The notes under the pieces: generated by a model
Database searches by the model: none
Seen by the model: the letters and a program-made list of their open reading frames with translations, nothing else
Told to the model about the DNA's origin: nothing
Origin: Sphingomonas sp. Leaf407
Lineage (GTDB): Bacteria; Pseudomonadota; Alphaproteobacteria; Sphingomonadales; Sphingomonadaceae
DNA length: 52,694 nucleotides
Assembly (NCBI RefSeq): GCF_001425385.1
Contig: NZ_LMQO01000008.1
Location: forward strand, 1 to 52,694
Reading direction: 5' to 3'
Made by a program: the position numbers and the translations under genes
Part shown: in pieces, positions 26,015 through 34,072 of the stretch
Numbering within the stretch: the stretch's first letter is position 1
Layout: the number at the start of each line of letters is the position of its first letter

Positions 26015-27045
26015 CCGTGGCCCCCCAGTTCGGCGCGGACGATCGCCGCGCCGGCGCACAGCGCGTTCAGCTTGCCGCGCGCCACGCCCTGCGACAGCGG
26101 GGCCATGCCGCAATTGGTCGCGGGATATAATTTGTCGGCATCGACGAACGCCAGCGCCCGGCGCAGCGTGTCGGCGACTTCCTCGGGCGTCTCGATCGCG
26201 TCGCTCGCCACGTCGATCGCGCCGACCATCACCGTCTTGCCGCGCACCAGCTCGATCATCTCCATCGGCACGCGCGAATTGTGGCATTCGAGCGAGATGA
26301 TGTCGATCGACGAGCGCTGCAGGTTGGGGAAGGTTTCCTCATATTGCCGCCACTGCGATCCCAGCGTCTTCTTCCATTCGGTATTGGCCTTGATGCCATA
26401 GCCATAGCAGATGTGGACGGCGGTCCGCGCCTTCAGCCCCTGCGCCGCGCGCTCCAGCGTGGCGATGCCCCAGTCGTTCGCTTCGTCGAAGAACACGTTG
26501 AACGCCGGTTCGTCGAACTGGATGATGTCGACGCCCACCGCCTCCAGCTCGCGCGCCTCGTCGTTCAGGATGCAGGCGAATTCCCATGCCAGCTTCTCGC
26601 GGCTGCGGTAATGGCCGTCGTACAGCGTGTCGATCATCGTCATCGGACCCGGCAGCGTCCATTTGATCGGCTGCGCGGTCTGCGCGCGCAGGAACCGCGC
26701 GTCGTCGACGAACACTGGTTTCGGCCGCGACACCGCGCCGACCACGCTCGGCACGCTGGCGTCGTAGCGGTTGCGGATGCGCATCACCTCGCGCTTCTCG
26801 AAATCGACGCCGTCGAGGTGTTCGACGAAGGTCGTCACGAAATGCTGGCGCGTCTGTTCGCCGTCGCCGACGATGGCGATCCCCGCCTGCCGCTGATCCT
26901 CGACCGCGAGGCGCAGCGCGTCGCGCTTGCCCGCAACCAGTTCGTCGCCTTCGAGCTTCCACGGCGACCACAAGGTTTCCGGCTCGGCCAGCCAGAGCGG
27001 TTTGGGCAGGCTGCCCGCGGTGGTCGTCGGCAACAACATGGTCAT
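26011..27045 (-). CDS. mesD: MesD core methionine synthase
   Basis: This 344-residue protein corresponds to the catalytic C-terminal half of MetE without the folate-binding N-terminal domain. The zinc ligands fit the family: HxC at 211/213 (HICYGYG), Glu about 253 (SLECHNSR) and Cys 312 (NCGMAP). Its neighbour is DUF1852 (MesX), which places it in the MesD family, reported to make methionine from homocysteine without 5-methyl-THF or cobalamin but requiring oxygen and MesX. It lies 197 bases after mesX, with an inverted repeat between them, and overlaps the transporter start. Control is probably by the upstream cobalamin riboswitch. Confidence 0.9.
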   Translation of the reverse strand: MTMLLPTTTAGSLPKPLWLAEPETLWSPWKLEGDELVAGKRDALRLAVEDQRQAGIAIVGDGEQTRQHFVTTFVEHLDGVDFEKREVMRIRNRYDASVPSVVGAVSRPKPVFVDDARFLRAQTAQPIKWTLPGPMTMIDTLYDGHYRSREKLAWEFACILNDEARELEAVGVDIIQFDEPAFNVFFDEANDWGIATLERAAQGLKARTAVHICYGYGIKANTEWKKTLGSQWRQYEETFPNLQRSSIDIISLECHNSRVPMEMIELVRGKTVMVGAIDVASDAIETPEEVADTLRRALAFVDADKLYPATNCGMAPLSQGVARGKLNALCAGAAIVRAELGGHG

Positions 27046-27118
27046 GATCGGGTGTCCTGTATTCGTGGTGCCGCTCCTGCGTCCGGTCGACCTTCGACCC
27101 GGAACGCCGGAACCGCTG

Positions 27119-27228
27119 CTCCCCTCCCTGACAAGCGAGGGGCTGGGGGTGGGTCGGCCTGCGAGGAAACGGGAGCGCGCCACAACCGGCCGCCCCACCC
27201 CCGCCCCCTCCCTTGTCAGGGAGGGGAG
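27119..27228. repeat. Imperfect inverted repeat between mesX and mesD
   Basis: Arms 27119-27160 and 27187-27228 pair over about 42 bases with only a few mismatches; both contain CTCCCTGACAAG or its complement. It resembles dispersed sphingomonad extragenic repeats. Lying inside an operon, it could form a strong hairpin that changes mesD expression relative to mesX. Confidence 0.7.
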
Positions 27229-27242
27229 ACGCCGATCCCGGC

Positions 27243-28220
27243 CTATGCGTCCGAGAACAGCCGTTCGAGCAGCGCGCCGTGCGGGGCGATGAGCTGTTCT
27301 TCGGCGAAGCGGCCCTGTTCGACCGCCAGTCGGGCGCGTTCCTCGCGGTCGTAGACGATGCGGGTCAGCGAATAATCCTGCCACGTCAGGCTGGGGCGAT
27401 AGCATTCCGCCGCGACCGAATTGGCGTTGTAGATTTCGGGGCGATAGATTTTCTGGAACGTCTCCATCGTCGCGACCGTGCTGGCGAGTTCGAGGTTGGT
27501 GTAATCGCCGACCAGATCGCCAGCATGATAGAAGGCGAGCGGCGCGACCGCGTGTGGCGGCATGAAATAGCGCGCCTTCAGCCCCATCTTCGCGAAATAG
27601 GCATCGGTCGGCGACGACCGGTCGTTGCGATATTCCACGCCCAGGATCGGATGGACGTTGGCGCTGCGGTGATACACCTCGCGGCTCGATACGCTGAGGC
27701 AGATGACCGGCGGCTTGGCGAACCGCTCGCGATAGGCCGCCGAGTGCAGGAACAGCTTGAACAGCTTGCCGTGCAGTTCGCCGAAGCGCACCGGCGCGCC
27801 GCTGCCATGCTGCTTCAGATGGTCGGGCAGCACCACGCTGAAATCATAATCGCGGACATAGGAGGAGAAATTGTTGCCGACCATGCCGGGCACGCGCTCG
27901 CCGCCGACCTTGTCGACGATCGTCGTCTGGAGCACCTCGATCAGCGGAAACGCCCGGTCGCCAGCGCCCTCGTCGATCGTCAGCGCCGCCGACACGATGT
28001 CGAGGTCGAGGCCGTAGCGGTCGCCGGCCGGATTGTCCCAGTGCATCAGCGTGTTGAAGCGATTGTCGATCATCGCCAGCGTGTTGCGCAGGTTTTCGCG
28101 GCACCGCTCGCCGCGCGCCAGATTGGCGAAATTGGTGGTGATGCGCGTGTTGTCGACGGGGCGATAGTCCTCGTCGAAAGGCATGCTGCTGATCGTGAAA
28201 CTACACCCGCCGTCGGCCAT
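27243..28220 (-). CDS. mesX: MesX (DUF1852), accessory protein for MesD
   Basis: The 325-residue protein matches the DUF1852 family closely: FDEDYRPVDNTRITTNFANL, GNNFSSYVRDYDFSVVLP, KPPVICLSVSSREVYHR and METFQKIYRPEIYNANSVA. DUF1852 proteins are required for the MesD methionine synthase in aerobic bacteria. A purine-rich GCAGGTGAG lies just ahead of the ATG. The 390-base leader upstream carries a cobalamin riboswitch, so expression should rise when B12 is scarce. Reaction details are not known. The gene pair gives the host a B12-independent route to methionine. Confidence 0.92.
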   Translation of the reverse strand: MADGGCSFTISSMPFDEDYRPVDNTRITTNFANLARGERCRENLRNTLAMIDNRFNTLMHWDNPAGDRYGLDLDIVSAALTIDEGAGDRAFPLIEVLQTTIVDKVGGERVPGMVGNNFSSYVRDYDFSVVLPDHLKQHGSGAPVRFGELHGKLFKLFLHSAAYRERFAKPPVICLSVSSREVYHRSANVHPILGVEYRNDRSSPTDAYFAKMGLKARYFMPPHAVAPLAFYHAGDLVGDYTNLELASTVATMETFQKIYRPEIYNANSVAAECYRPSLTWQDYSLTRIVYDREERARLAVEQGRFAEEQLIAPHGALLERLFSDA

Positions 28221-28364
28221 GACTCACCTGCTTTTGCCGGACGGGGGCGCCGGTGGCAGAACGCGCAGAGCGTGACGCGACCCGGTCGGCGATTGCCGCA
28301 GGGCCGTGGCGTCGAAGCGCGATCCACCGGAGGAACCCCCGTCCGAGGAACATATGGCGTCGGA

Positions 28365-28560
28365 GGCAGGTCTCCTGGCTCACGGGTCGACACGGCGGTT
28401 CCGGCCTTCCCGGGCTTCGTCAAAAGCCCAGTGACACGAAAAGGAACCGCCGCTCACCGCTTACAGTTGCGGGGGCAGCGCCGGACTTTGCCCCAGGGGA
28501 CATCACCGGCTTCCCGTCTTAGCCCCGTCGCCATCGCTGGAACGGGGAACCTCGACAGCG
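28365..28560 (-). promoter_or_regulatory. Cobalamin (B12) riboswitch upstream of mesX
   Basis: Read on the minus strand, the region has the conserved parts in order: GAGGTTCC near 28550, GGGAAGCCGGTG around 28508, GCCCCCGCAACTGTAAGCGG around 28470, and the B12 box AGCCAGGAGACCTGCC at 28365-28380. In Gram-negatives such switches lower expression when adenosylcobalamin binds. Ten-base arms at 28336-28345 and 28238-28247, just after the aptamer and just before the mesX ribosome-binding site, could form part of the expression platform. Confidence 0.95.
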
Positions 28561-28593
28561 GCGTTCAACACCATCGACCATCGGCTGTCAATG

Positions 28594-28619
28594 ACGATAT
28601 AAAGATATGTTTATATCGT
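28594..28619. promoter_or_regulatory. 26-base AT-rich palindrome ahead of the riboswitch
   Basis: Perfect ten-base arms ACGATATAAA and TTTATATCGT flank GATATG. It lies directly upstream of the riboswitch and overlaps the prfH stop region. It resembles operators of ArsR-family SAM/SAH-responsive regulators of methionine genes in Proteobacteria, recalled from memory. It is probably part of the mes promoter. Confidence 0.6.
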
Positions 28620-29240
28620 TGAATGGTCGAATACGAACCGGTCCCCGCGATAGGTGCGGACCGCGTTGCCGCGCTCCAGCTCGCGGTTGCGTGTCCACAG
28701 GGTACGCTGGTCGCTGGCGTCGCGGTCGTCGCGCAGCGCGTCAAACAGCAAAGCGAGTTTCAGCCGGGCGATCCTGCGGTTGGCGAACTGGGATCGCTGC
28801 TCCTGCGAAAAGGCGGTGAGGCCGGTCGGGCTATGGGTGGCGCGCACCGCGCTGTCGGTCTTGTTGACATGCTGGCCGCCCGGCCCCGACGCGCGTAGCG
28901 TCTGGTAGCGGATGTCGGCGTCGCGCAGCGTCGGCACGTCGCCGTCGGCGGGCGCGCGGGTCGCGGCGACGAACCAGTTGCGCCGCCGGTGGAGCGGGCG
29001 AAGCAGACTGGCCCCGATCCAGCGGATCGTGCCGCACCGCGCGGCGACGAACGCTTCCGCGCCGTCGCCCGCCACCCGCAACAGCACCGACGCGGCGGCA
29101 TCGCCGACCGGCTCGACCGGTTCGCACACGAGGCCCGCCGCCGCCGCCTCGCGCGCCCACACGCGGACCAGTCGGCCGACGACCCATTCGCACTCCGCCG
29201 GCCCCTGACCGGCGGAGAGGTGCAGGATGATCTCGCTCAT
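28611..29240 (-). CDS. prfH: PrfH peptide-release-factor homologue
   Basis: The 209-residue protein is a short class I release-factor-like protein with the peptidyl-tRNA hydrolysis motif GPGGQHVNKTDSAVRATH (GGQ at about 121-123). It lacks the stop-codon recognition domain of RF1/RF2, as expected for PrfH. The family is coupled to RtcB2 and, as reported for the E. coli pair, releases stalled peptides from ribosomes cut in the decoding centre so that the 16S rRNA can be re-ligated. Its start overlaps the rtcB2 stop by four bases (ATGA). Confidence 0.9.
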   Translation of the reverse strand: MSEIILHLSAGQGPAECEWVVGRLVRVWAREAAAAGLVCEPVEPVGDAAASVLLRVAGDGAEAFVAARCGTIRWIGASLLRPLHRRRNWFVAATRAPADGDVPTLRDADIRYQTLRASGPGGQHVNKTDSAVRATHSPTGLTAFSQEQRSQFANRRIARLKLALLFDALRDDRDASDQRTLWTRNRELERGNAVRTYRGDRFVFDHSTI

Positions 29241-30388
29241 GCCCGCCTCGTCTTGTAGGTGAGCAGCGGGCGGAGCGTGGCGACCGGTTCGACCAGTTCG
29301 GCATCGGTCAGGTCGCGCACCACCTGATGGATGTCCTTGTACGCCTGCGGGGCCTCCTCATAGATCAGGTCGCGATCCTCGCAGATGACGCGGCTGCCGA
29401 GTTTGGTCCGTTCGAGGTCGGCGATGCGGAAGCGGCCCGACAATCTGCCGCGTGCCTCGCTCCGGCTCCATTTGCGGCCGGCACCATGCGCCAGCGAATG
29501 GAGCGCCTCGCCCGCACGGGCATCGATCGGCCGGACGAGATAGGTCAGGTCGCCGCGCGATCCGGGGATGACGATCATCCCCCGATCGGCGGGTGCCGCG
29601 CCTTTGCGATGCAGCCACCCGCCACGATACGGCGTGACGCTGTTGTGGCAGATGTCGAGCAGGCGCGTGCCGTCGCCGCCGATCCGGTCGAGGAACCGTT
29701 CGGCGATCGCCGCGCGGTTCAGGATCGCCCAGCGGATCGCATCGTCATGCGCCGCCAGATAGGCATCGCCCGCCGCCTCGCCCGCGATCAGCCCGGCGAC
29801 ATTGTGGCGGGCGCGGTGGGTGTCGAGGATCGCCTGGCCCAGCCCACGCGATCCGCTGTGGACCATCAGATGGACCGCAGCGGCATCGAGTGGCGTATCG
29901 GCCACGAACGTCTGTTCGACGCGCAGCAGCTCGGCGAAGTGATTGCCGCCGCCGATCGTGCCCAGCGCCTCGCCGGCGATCGCCGGCAGCCCCGCCGCCG
30001 CCAACCGCTCGGCGGCATCGGGCAGGGGGGTCTCCAGCCCGTGCAGCTTGCGCTCGACGGTGTCGGGACGGAATTTGCGCAGGGTGAGCGTGGTGCTCCA
30101 CAGCCCCATGCCGCAGCCGATGTCGCTGCCGACGAGATGCGGATAGACGTACGCCCGCGACCAGAAGGCGGCGCCGACCGCGATGCCGCGCCCGGCATGC
30201 AGGTCGGGCAGGCCGACGATGGCGTCGATGCCGGGCAGGGTGGCCGTGTGGTGAAGCTGGTCGATCGCCGCCTGTTCGATCCAGCTATCGGACGAGGCGA
30301 TGACGCGGATGGTCGTCGAAGAAGCCGTGGCGTCGTCGCCACCGCTGGAAATCAGGCGATCGTGATCGCCCGTGGGGGAAGTGCCCAT
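29237..30388 (-). CDS. rtcB2: RtcB2-type RNA ligase
   Basis: The 383-residue protein is of the compact RtcB family. Metal- and GMP-binding motifs are present: DLHAGRGIAVGAA, SDIGCGMG, GGGNHF, VHSGSRGLG, IPGSRGD, and LAHGAGRKW with the His (about 301) that is guanylylated. RtcB ligates 2',3'-cyclic phosphate to 5'-OH RNA ends. The adjacent prfH marks it as the RtcB2 subtype involved in repair of cleaved 16S rRNA, for example after colicin E3-like attack. It may be translated by coupling to a 31-codon leader frame (30352-30447), as no good ribosome-binding site precedes its ATG. Confidence 0.92.
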   Translation of the reverse strand: MGTSPTGDHDRLISSGGDDATASSTTIRVIASSDSWIEQAAIDQLHHTATLPGIDAIVGLPDLHAGRGIAVGAAFWSRAYVYPHLVGSDIGCGMGLWSTTLTLRKFRPDTVERKLHGLETPLPDAAERLAAAGLPAIAGEALGTIGGGNHFAELLRVEQTFVADTPLDAAAVHLMVHSGSRGLGQAILDTHRARHNVAGLIAGEAAGDAYLAAHDDAIRWAILNRAAIAERFLDRIGGDGTRLLDICHNSVTPYRGGWLHRKGAAPADRGMIVIPGSRGDLTYLVRPIDARAGEALHSLAHGAGRKWSRSEARGRLSGRFRIADLERTKLGSRVICEDRDLIYEEAPQAYKDIHQVVRDLTDAELVEPVATLRPLLTYKTRRA

Positions 30389-30447
30389 GTCGTATGTTCC
30401 GGAACCCGGGGAGTGAGAATGGCGATGGGTGCGGTCGCTGCGCGCAT
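30352..30447 (-). CDS. Possible 31-residue leader peptide of rtcB2-prfH
   Basis: A short frame begins MRAATAPIAILTPRVPEHTT after a strong AAGGAG site seven bases ahead, and stops 36 bases inside rtcB2 in a different frame. Ribosomes ending here could re-initiate on or expose the weak rtcB2 start. A TTGCAA...TATCGG promoter-like pair (30510-30515, 30487-30492, 17-base spacing) lies upstream. Codon use cannot be judged at this length, so it may be chance. Confidence 0.35.
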   Translation of the reverse strand: MRAATAPIAILTPRVPEHTTWALPPRAITIA

Positions 30448-30534
30448 GGCTTCACTCCTTGTGTTCGGGTTGGAAAACGAGGTTGTCCGATAGCGTGATC
30501 GTCGCGGAATTGCAACCGTGCGGGTCGGGGATCG

Positions 30535-31716
30535 TCACGCCGGCAGGGCGACCGCGTCGAAGCGCGACAGCGCGAAACCGGCAAGGTCGATCGCGTCCGC
30601 CTCGCCCGCCAGGCGCTGGGCGATCGCCTCGCCGATCGCCGCCGAATGTTTGAAGCCATGCCCCGAACAGGGCGAGGCGACCAGCACCCGGTCCATCGCC
30701 GGATGGCCGCCGATCGCGAAATGCGCGTCGGGCGACTGGGTATACAGGCAGGTCGCGGATCGCGCGGCATCGGCGCGCACCCCGCGCAGCCGCCCGGCGA
30801 CATGCCCGGCGTACATCGCCGCCGCCTCGTCGGGACCGGCGGTGCGGTGCATCGTGTCGGGGGTCACGCGGACCGGGGGTTGTTCGTTGGCGGTCTTGAT
30901 CGTGCAGCCGCCGTCGATCGAGGGAAAGCCATAGAAATCGCGCGTCCGGTCGGCATGCGACCAGATGAAGGTCGGCCCGTCCGCCCATGCCGCCGCCAGC
31001 GCCGGCACCGGATCGAGCGGGAACCAGTGCATCACCTGCCGCGTCGGGGTGAGCAGCGAGGCGAACGGCTCCCCCAGCAACGCGCCGGCCCAGCTTCCCG
31101 CCGCGACCACCACCTGCGCGGCGGTGATGCGTTCGCCCCCGGCCAGTTCGATGGCGACGCCGCCGGTGACGGGGTCCAGCGCCACCGCCGTTTCGCCGAA
31201 GCGGCAGAGGCCCCCCGCCGCCCGCGCCAGCATCAGGTTGGTCGCGATGCAGCGTTCGACATGGAGATAGCCGCCGCCCGGTTCGAAACAGCCATGGTCG
31301 GCGTCGCCCGCCGCGAAGTGGGGAAAGCGGTGGCGGATGGCGTCGGCGTCGAGCTGTTCATGGTCGATGTCGAACCGTTCGGCGGCGGCGATCGTGCGGC
31401 CGAGGAAGCTGTCCGCCGCCCGGCCACCGCCTTCGGCCAGCACGAGGCAACCCGATGCGGTCAGCAACGTGCGGCCGGTGCGCGCCTCCAGATCGCGCCA
31501 GATCGCATGGCTGCGCAGGGCGAGCGGGACATAGGCCAGCCCCTCGCCGATCGCACGGCGGGTGATCCGCGTCTCGCCGTGCGACGATCCCCAGATGTGC
31601 GGCGGCACGAACCGGTCGATGCCGACGCAGTCGAGCCCGCGTTCGGCCGCCTGCAACAGCGTCGCGCTGCCGACCGCGCCCAGCCCGATGATCGCGACGT
31701 CGAACCGGTTCGCCAT
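30535..31716 (-). CDS. solA: SolA-like FAD-dependent N-methyl amino acid oxidase
   Basis: The 393-residue protein is of the monomeric sarcosine oxidase/N-methyltryptophan oxidase family. The FAD dinucleotide motif is AIIGLGAVGSATLL near the N-terminus. TCLYT with Cys 323 matches the site of covalent flavin attachment. CSGHGFKHSAAIGEAIA is the typical C-terminal signature. It oxidatively demethylates N-methyl amino acids, releasing formaldehyde and H2O2. It starts six bases after the TonB receptor, so the two form an operon. The substrate may be an N-methylated peptide or amino acid; exact specificity is not visible. Confidence 0.85.
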   Translation of the reverse strand: MANRFDVAIIGLGAVGSATLLQAAERGLDCVGIDRFVPPHIWGSSHGETRITRRAIGEGLAYVPLALRSHAIWRDLEARTGRTLLTASGCLVLAEGGGRAADSFLGRTIAAAERFDIDHEQLDADAIRHRFPHFAAGDADHGCFEPGGGYLHVERCIATNLMLARAAGGLCRFGETAVALDPVTGGVAIELAGGERITAAQVVVAAGSWAGALLGEPFASLLTPTRQVMHWFPLDPVPALAAAWADGPTFIWSHADRTRDFYGFPSIDGGCTIKTANEQPPVRVTPDTMHRTAGPDEAAAMYAGHVAGRLRGVRADAARSATCLYTQSPDAHFAIGGHPAMDRVLVASPCSGHGFKHSAAIGEAIAQRLAGEADAIDLAGFALSRFDAVALPA

Positions 31717-31721
31717 GACGA

Positions 31722-33932
31722 TCAGTAGCTGTAGCCGACCGACAGGCCGATGGTGCGCGGGGTGATGACGCTGATCGTGGTGCCGCTCGCCGGGGTCGCG
31801 GCGGTGCGATAGGCCGCGCCCAGACGCCCGCGCCGGTCGGTCACGTTGCGCGCGAACACCGTGAAGGCCAGCGGGCCGCTGCGCACGCCGCCGCGCAGGT
31901 CGAGCGTGGCATAGGATGGCAGCACCACCCGCGGCACGCCGGCGCGCGCCTGGAATTCGGCGATGCGCCGGCCGTTGTAGACCGCCGTGCCGCCGATGAA
32001 GCCGGTGACGTCGTTGCCCAGCGCCACGTCCTGATCGGCGGCGACCGATCCCGCCCAGCGCGCGCTGTAGGGCAGGCGGTCGCCTTCGGTCCCGAACAGC
32101 GCGGCGGTGCGGCCCGCCGGCAGGTCGCGGGTCAGCGCGGCATCGGTATAGGCGCCCGTGACCGCGACGGTGCCGCCGTCCCACGGGCGCAGGTCGACGC
32201 TCGCCTCCGCGCCACGGCTGCGCGCGCGGCTGCCGTTGGTGTAGAACAGATAGCCGCTGGTCGGGTCGTTCCCCGACAATTGCACGTTGGTCCAGTCGAT
32301 CCAGAACAGGCTGACGTCGAACCCGATCCGGCGGTCGGGGGTCAGCCCCTTCAGCCCCAGTTCGTAGTTGGTCGTCCGGTCGCTGTCGAACGACGGCGGC
32401 AGGCTGGGCAGGTTGGTGTTGGGGCCGCCGGGGCGATAGCCCGACGCGATCCGGGCATAGGCGGTCAGGTCGCGGCCGATCCGCCAGCGCGGCGACACCA
32501 GCCACGTCGCGGCGGTTTCGCGGAAGCGCTGGACATTGGCGGTGGTGCCGCCGTTGAGCGGCCCCGACAGCGCCTGGCGGTACACCTGCCGGTTTTCCGC
32601 CACGCGCCCGCCGAACTGGACGTCAAACGCCGGGGTGAAGTGCCAGGTGAGCGTGCCGAAGGCGGCCAGATCGCGGAAGGTCGACGGGATGTTGCCGGCG
32701 TACAGGTTCGCGCTGTCGCCGCCGGCGAGCGCGTCGAGGCTTTGCAGCGCGACCGTATCCTCATCGGTGTAGAAGCCGCCGACCAGCCAGTCGATCGTGC
32801 CGCCGGGCTGCGAGGCGAGGCGCACTTCCTGCGTCCATTTGTCGGTGTTGATCGTGTTGCTCAGGATCGCGCGGCGACCGGGATAGCCGAAGCGGGTCAG
32901 CACGCCGGCGAACCGGTCGGTCGAATCGGTCGGCGTGTTGTAGCGGCTTTCGCCATAGCCGGTGATCGAGGCCAGCTCGACCCCGCCCAGATCCCATGCG
33001 ATCCGCCCCTGGTACAGCCGGTTGCGCACCGCATAGGGCACCGGCCGCGCCGACAGCGGCGCGGCCCAGCGGCCGAACGGCGACGATCCGTTGCCGGCAA
33101 GGAAGACGGTCGGCGCGTCGGTGCCCGACAGGTCCTGCGTCAATGCCTGCACGGTGATGGTCAGCGCATCGACCGGCCGGGCGAACAGCGCGACACGGCC
33201 GCCCCACACCCGCCCGCTATTGGCGTCGTCGACCCGCGACAGCGTGTTGTCGATGAACCCCGGGTCCTGCCGGTAGAAGCCGTTGACGCGTACCGCCACC
33301 CGGTCCGCGACGATCGGCAGGTTCACCGATCCGCGCGCGAAGGCGCCATCGTCGCCATGCGCGATCGATTGGCCGCCGAATTCGAACGCGGCGCGGGTGC
33401 GCGACGGATCGGGGGTGGCGGTGACGTATTTGATGAGCCCGCCCAGATTGTTCGCGCCGTACAGCGTCCCCTGCGGCCCGCGCAGCACCTCGACCCGCTC
33501 AAGGTTCGACGGATCGAGATCGGGGGTCAGCCGGTCGCCATAGCCGGCGAAGGACGACGATCCGAACGGGGTATCGTCGACGGTGGTCGACACCGTCGGA
33601 TTGGCCCCGCGCCCGGTGGTGATGCCGCGCAGCGCGACGGTGGTGAAGCCGCCGCCGCCGGTGTAGCTGAGCCCGGGCACCCGGTCGAAATAGTCGCGAA
33701 GCTGGGTCAGATTCTGCCGCGTCAGGTCGGTGGCGTCGATCGCCGTCACCGATACCGGCACGTCGATCAGCCGTTCGACCCGCTTCTGCGCGGTGACGAC
33801 GATGTCGCCGGGCGCATCGGCGCTATCGGTCACGGGCGCGGGGTCGGCGGCCTGCGCCTGCGCCACGCCGCTCCACCCCGCCACCGCGATGATCGCACCC
33901 AGCGCGACGCCATTTTTCCCGATGTTTCGCAT
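31722..33932 (-). CDS. TonB-dependent receptor in operon with SolA
   Basis: This 736-residue receptor starts MRNIGKNGVALGAIIAVAGW, a signal peptide cleaved after QAQA. It has the TonB box (DIVVTAQKR), a plug with VSVTAIDATDLTRQNL and RVEVLRGPQGTLYGANNLGG, and a beta-barrel ending GLSVGYSY with the terminal aromatic residue. The plug type is that of FecA/FhuE-like receptors widely used for small, complexed or hydrophobic substrates. ATG 33932 is used because earlier ATG codons add a non-leader extension. It is divergent from the MFS/P450 genes, with two TetR-type dyads between. Confidence 0.88.
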   Translation of the reverse strand: MRNIGKNGVALGAIIAVAGWSGVAQAQAADPAPVTDSADAPGDIVVTAQKRVERLIDVPVSVTAIDATDLTRQNLTQLRDYFDRVPGLSYTGGGGFTTVALRGITTGRGANPTVSTTVDDTPFGSSSFAGYGDRLTPDLDPSNLERVEVLRGPQGTLYGANNLGGLIKYVTATPDPSRTRAAFEFGGQSIAHGDDGAFARGSVNLPIVADRVAVRVNGFYRQDPGFIDNTLSRVDDANSGRVWGGRVALFARPVDALTITVQALTQDLSGTDAPTVFLAGNGSSPFGRWAAPLSARPVPYAVRNRLYQGRIAWDLGGVELASITGYGESRYNTPTDSTDRFAGVLTRFGYPGRRAILSNTINTDKWTQEVRLASQPGGTIDWLVGGFYTDEDTVALQSLDALAGGDSANLYAGNIPSTFRDLAAFGTLTWHFTPAFDVQFGGRVAENRQVYRQALSGPLNGGTTANVQRFRETAATWLVSPRWRIGRDLTAYARIASGYRPGGPNTNLPSLPPSFDSDRTTNYELGLKGLTPDRRIGFDVSLFWIDWTNVQLSGNDPTSGYLFYTNGSRARSRGAEASVDLRPWDGGTVAVTGAYTDAALTRDLPAGRTAALFGTEGDRLPYSARWAGSVAADQDVALGNDVTGFIGGTAVYNGRRIAEFQARAGVPRVVLPSYATLDLRGGVRSGPLAFTVFARNVTDRRGRLGAAYRTAATPASGTTISVITPRTIGLSVGYSY

Positions 33933-33971
33933 AGCCCACCCCGTCGTTACCATTGCACCGCCAGCAGAACA

Positions 33972-34062
33972 ATACACAGGTGTATCGTCAACGCATACGA
34001 ATGTGATGGGGATTAAAGCTCAGCTATTCGCCGGTTTTGGCATCTGCGATACATCTGTGTAT
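33972..34062. promoter_or_regulatory. Pair of matching dyads in the TonB receptor/MFS divergent promoter
   Basis: ATACACAGGTGTAT (33972-33985) and ATACATCTGTGTAT (34049-34062) share the pattern ATACA-N4-TGTAT. The first is 40 bases before the receptor start and the second 11 bases before the MFS start. Such dyads suit a TetR dimer; the TetR gene at 36461-37054 is the likely source. Confidence 0.65.
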
Positions 34063-34072
34063 CGTCGCGCCG

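Noticed and set aside
26011..27405. A longer start for MesD (464 codons)
   Set aside because: The extra N-terminus is translated repeat sequence and lacks the MetE folate domain; the conserved start is MTMLLPTTTAG at 27045.
29237..30388. Housekeeping tRNA-ligating RtcB with archease
   Set aside because: No archease or rtcA/rtcR gene is present; linkage to prfH points to the RtcB2 repair type.
30535..32505. An N-terminally extended SolA reading into the TonB receptor
   Set aside because: The extension is out of frame within the receptor gene; the FAD motif begins right after ATG 31716.
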